Shown piece after piece: positions 61,460 to 64,000 of a stretch of DNA of 64,000 nucleotides; position 1 is the first letter of the stretch; every line of letters begins with the position of its first letter. This DNA comes from JAUNSR01 sp036655355. Lineage in GTDB: Bacteria > Bacteroidota > Bacteroidia > Bacteroidales > JAUNSR01. The position numbers and the translations under genes are program-made. A model generated the notes under the pieces. It had not been told where the DNA came from and did no database searches. It saw only the letters and a program-made list of their open reading frames with translations. The stretch covers positions 1 through 64,000 of the forward strand of contig JAVVQG010000010.1 of assembly GCA_036655355.1 (NCBI GenBank), given 5' to 3'.

Positions 61460-62923
61460 ATGTTCAATATAAAATTTAAAAATATACTTATGGCCGCAAT
61501 GATGACAGCAACCCTGTCATCATGCGGAACAAGCTTCTTGGAATTGGATCCGAGTCAGGAGATTGACAGCGACAAGGCGATTCTTACCGCGGCAGATGTA
61601 ACAACTGCACTAAACGGTAGTTACTACTGGATGGGTAGCTCTTCATTCTGCGGACGTAACTTGATTGCATTGCCGGATGTTGGTTCGGACGATAGCGGTA
61701 ATTTCGGTTACACTACGCACATGTATTCAATCTACAACTACATCTTCGATGAAAATGATTCTTATGTGAGTGCGATCTGGACAGCGGCTTATAAGGTGGC
61801 TGATACGACTACCCGTTTGATCGTAGCAGGTGAGAAATTGCTTGAAACCGCATCCGAATCTGATCAGAAGTCAATTAAGAAGGATCTTTCACAGGCATAT
61901 GCGCTGAGAGCTTACGCTACATTTGCGGTTGCCAATGTGTATGCATTGCCTTACACGCAGGAAAATCTGGAGACTCCGGGCGCCGTGTTGTTGCATCAGC
62001 CGATTGCTCCACTTGAAAAGGTATCTCGCTCCACTTTGAAAGAAACTTACGAATATATCCTTGAGCAACTTAACTCAGCTGCGAAATATGCCAATGAAGT
62101 TCAAGTGGGAACGGGAAGTGTATTTTATATGAATGAGGTTGCCATCGCTGCATTGGAAGCTCGTGTGAGATTGTACATGGGTGATTTTGAAAATGCGAAA
62201 CGCTTCGCTCAGAAAGCGATCGATATCAAAAAATCATCACTTCCGGCAGAGCAGCAAAATAATCTGATCATTACTTCTGCTTCGGCGTATGCGGATATGT
62301 TTGATAAAACGGCGGGATCGGCAGAAGATATCTTCGTAATTGCGAAAGCTTCTGACGATAACCTAAGCGCGAATTCAATCAATACCCTATATACAACGTA
62401 CGGTATCACTGTTTCGGATGAATTGGCGGGTTTGTATTCGGATAGCGATATCCGTAAAGCGAAGATGACAAGTACACGTGCAAGCTCAAGTGGAAGGGTT
62501 TATTTCGTAGGAGGCAAATACGCTCAGCCGATCACCAATATTCCGGTGATCAGAATTCCTGAAATGTACCTGATTATTGCGGAGTGCGAAGCGGTGCAAG
62601 GGAATGCGAGCGCTGCGGCTGCAGCATTATTCGAAGTTGCAAAACGTGATGCAGCTATTGAATCGGTAGACGATCTTCCTTCTGATTTGTCAGAATTGAC
62701 TCAGTTTATTGTAACGGAAAGACGTCGTGAGCTATTCCAGGAGGGTCATCGCTTATTCGATGCTCGCCGTCGCGGAGAGACGATCTTCGTAAGCGAAGGA
62801 ACTCAGAAATTGACTGACGGATTATACCTTTTCCCGATACCATCCAAAGAGATTAATGCCGGATTCGGTGTAACGCAGAATGCGAATTGGGCGAATTACA
62901 TGCCTACTCCTGTGAAAAATTAA
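61460..62923 (+). CDS. SusD/RagB-family outer-membrane lipoprotein
   Basis: 487 residues with a signal ending LSSC (Cys22) followed by GTSFLELDPSQEIDSD. Conserved family segments are LTAADVTTALNGSYYWM, IWTAAYKVADTTTRLI, QAYALRAYATFAVANVYALPY and the C-terminal TERRRELFQEGHRLFDARRRGE. It forms the lid of the SusC protein just upstream. It is distinct in sequence from the starch SusD and from the SusD at 31165. A hairpin terminator follows. Confidence 0.94.
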   Translation: MFNIKFKNILMAAMMTATLSSCGTSFLELDPSQEIDSDKAILTAADVTTALNGSYYWMGSSSFCGRNLIALPDVGSDDSGNFGYTTHMYSIYNYIFDENDSYVSAIWTAAYKVADTTTRLIVAGEKLLETASESDQKSIKKDLSQAYALRAYATFAVANVYALPYTQENLETPGAVLLHQPIAPLEKVSRSTLKETYEYILEQLNSAAKYANEVQVGTGSVFYMNEVAIAALEARVRLYMGDFENAKRFAQKAIDIKKSSLPAEQQNNLIITSASAYADMFDKTAGSAEDIFVIAKASDDNLSANSINTLYTTYGITVSDELAGLYSDSDIRKAKMTSTRASSSGRVYFVGGKYAQPITNIPVIRIPEMYLIIAECEAVQGNASAAAAALFEVAKRDAAIESVDDLPSDLSELTQFIVTERRRELFQEGHRLFDARRRGETIFVSEGTQKLTDGLYLFPIPSKEINAGFGVTQNANWANYMPTPVKN

Positions 62924-62953
62924 TCTTCGAATTCACAATTTCCATACTATAAC

Positions 62954-62994
62954 AAGCCGGAATCAGCGTTAGGGGCGCACGATTCCGGCTTTCT
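62954..62994 (+). terminator. Terminator after the third susD
   Basis: AAGCCGGAATC (62954-62964) and GATTCCGGCTT (62981-62991) form an 11-bp perfect stem, then TCTTTATT. Confidence 0.85.
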
Positions 62995-63131
62995 TTATTC
63001 TCAATATTTTGATTCCGGGAATTTCATCGCTCTACTTTCTGTTGGGTATCTCAGCTACGGGAGCGTGATTCAGCTTAAATAGAGCCGGATCCTATATAAA
63101 TTAAACCGGATAGGAGCAAATCGTGGTGTCT

Positions 63132-63230
63132 CCGCGGTTGAAAACGTGTTACCCCGCGGTTGAACTTTCGTGTAACCGTGCTTGAAGCTTCGTGTAACCG
63201 CGCTTAAACTTTCGTGTAACCGCGGTCTCG
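63132..63230. repeat. 22-bp tandem repeat, 4.5 units
   Basis: Units start at 63132, 63154, 63176, 63198 and 63220, exactly 22 bp apart. The unit resembles CCGCGGTTGAACTTTCGTGT + AA. Units differ by one to seven bases, mainly in the first. There are no unique spacers, so this is not a CRISPR array. Confidence 0.9.
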
Positions 63231-63315
63231 TCATCATTATAGTGCTTCTCGTTAACGATTCACAGTATCCCGTTGAGATTATGCTCTTTCCCGATGAAGA
63301 ACCTCAGTATAAAAC

Positions 63316-63348
63316 AAAAGAGGCAAACCCGATTGAGTTTGCCTCTTT
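63316..63348 (-). terminator. Intrinsic terminator of the DUF4270-like gene
   Basis: AAAAGAGGCAAAC and GTTTGCCTCTTT pair over 12 bp with A- and T-runs outside. It lies 46 bp after the stop of the minus-strand gene at the window edge. Confidence 0.82.
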
Positions 63349-63393
63349 TATATTTTATATCAGTGAATAGCAGAGGTTATCTGCTTTATCATG

Positions 63394-64000
63394 TTATTCT
63401 TCAACCTTCTGGATCGTGTAAACGATATCCGTTTTTTGTGGGTTTGTACCTCTTTTCAGCGCTACCGCACCCGGAAGGAAATAATTTGAAACCTTGGTGA
63501 TGTTGTAATAACTGTCTAATACGGTTGAGATGGGTACGACTGCCATTTTTACAACATAAGTTGTATCGTAACTACCGTTCTTTTTAGCTTCTTCTGCTTT
63601 GGCTACTACCAATTGGTTCAAGTTGCCGAAGTTGTATTGGTAAACAGCGTTAACAGTATCCGCCGCATAACTTGCAAGGAATGAAGTTTGAGAATCCGGT
63701 AATTTGTTGTTCTCGAAGAATTCATTCATTTTACTGCGTTCCACCATCAACATGTTTGAAGGAGGGGTAGCGGAGAAGATATTCTCAATCGGCGCATACG
63801 CTTTAACGTTCAGTGTAGCACCATTCAAATAAGTTGAAGTTGCTAAAGGATCGCTATTGATCTCTTTCATGATTTTACCAACAGGGATGTCTATTTCAGT
63901 GAAATAGCCGGCCGGAGCGGTAATGTAAGTTGTAGAGTCGTTGTTCAACAACTCCGGATTCGGTGTTATCGGATTCTGAACATGGTTCAGCTGAATAACG
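63394..64000 (-). CDS. DUF4270-like lipoprotein, 5' end outside the window
   Basis: The frame is open to the edge, so about 202 residues of the C-terminal part are seen and the N-terminus is missing. ITAPAGYFTEIDIPVGKIM, followed by a strand-rich region and KMNEFFENNKLPDSQTSFLASY, resembles DUF4270 lipoproteins of Bacteroidota. These are outer-membrane-associated proteins of unknown function, usually 400-550 residues. No start should be read from the internal TTG at 63951. The last residues are VYTIQKVEE. Confidence 0.65.
   Translation of the reverse strand, partial: VIQLNHVQNPITPNPELLNNDSTTYITAPAGYFTEIDIPVGKIMKEINSDPLATSTYLNGATLNVKAYAPIENIFSATPPSNMLMVERSKMNEFFENNKLPDSQTSFLASYAADTVNAVYQYNFGNLNQLVVAKAEEAKKNGSYDTTYVVKMAVVPISTVLDSYYNITKVSNYFLPGAVALKRGTNPQKTDIVYTIQKVEE

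Larger units (their letters stand above)
62995..63393. other. Intergenic region: element remnant, tandem repeats, terminator
   Basis: No gene is supported in this 400-bp stretch. At 63043-63062 the minus strand reads GCTGAGATACCCAACAGAAAG, which matches the inner part of leader element copy A (GAGATACCCAACAGAAGG) but has no core and no gene after it. The 22-bp repeat array (63132-63230) and a hairpin (63316-63348) fill the rest. Confidence 0.5.

Noticed and set aside
63132..63230. CRISPR array
   Set aside because: Units are contiguous 22-mers without unique spacers, and no cas genes are nearby. The same applies to the array at 21529.
63231..63500. Small plus-strand reading frames near the window end
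   Set aside because: They run through a terminator hairpin and into the antisense of the DUF4270-like gene; no supporting signal.
1..64000. tRNA, rRNA, insertion sequence or prophage genes
   Set aside because: I looked through the intergenic stretches and gene products and saw no tRNA-like cloverleaf, rRNA segment, transposase, integrase or phage gene; a tRNAscan or Infernal run would be decisive.

Overview
This window reads as chromosomal DNA of a Bacteroidales bacterium (phylum Bacteroidota). The evidence is three SusC/SusD pairs, lipoprotein signals followed by acidic residues, promoter boxes of the TTTG / TAnnTTTG type, A-rich translation starts without Shine-Dalgarno sequences, and one enzyme ending in a type IX secretion (T9SS) sorting domain. 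The T9SS domain fits the Porphyromonas/Tannerella/Paludibacter/Dysgonomonas side of the order better than gut Bacteroides, but the genus cannot be fixed from the sequence alone.

Layout. 0.1-15 kb is a starch/maltodextrin utilisation locus: a LacI-type regulator and a sugar/cation MFS transporter on the minus strand, diverging from susC, susD, susE-like and susF-like genes, a T9SS-exported GH13 amylase and an S1 sulfatase. A perfect 16-bp LacI-type operator lies in the divergent gap. 15-21.4 kb holds type I asparaginase and a threonine operon (thrA fusion, an ApgM-like protein in the thrB position, thrC). 21.8-25.7 kb holds small membrane, lipoprotein and hypothetical genes. 25.8-32.6 kb is an ECF sigma / FecR anti-sigma / STN-type SusC / SusD surface-signalling locus with no enzyme gene. 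32.7-47.9 kb is mostly housekeeping (holB, an M23 peptidase, metF, ilvE, aroB, a HAD phosphatase, pgi, gpsA, lysS, a Crp-type regulator, MarC, rhomboid), interrupted by a fimbrial-anchor-like lipoprotein. 48-52.8 kb is a cytoplasmic glycogen/alpha-glucan cluster (debranching enzyme, GT4 synthase, GH57). 52.9-57.9 kb holds a type I phosphodiesterase, an AraC regulator and a GH2 enzyme. 58.4-62.9 kb is a third SusC/SusD pair, and the window ends inside a DUF4270-like lipoprotein gene.

How the parts fit. The first locus would bind, cut and import starch oligosaccharides across the outer membrane, and the MFS protein would carry them across the inner membrane. The 48-52.8 kb cluster handles the corresponding intracellular polymer.

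The most unusual signal is a dispersed leader element. A core of about 24 bp (GATGGCGCATTTGACC is its best-kept part) occurs six times, always in the sense of the following gene and ending 25-29 nt before its start codon, in front of functionally unrelated genes. Most copies sit between the genes of an operon. Three copies are full length: they begin with a tiny reading frame (M/V-K-S-P...) whose start lies 96, 96 and 93 bp before the main start, and they can fold into an outer stem enclosing one or two hairpins. This looks like an undescribed intercistronic RNA element or leader rather than a random insertion.
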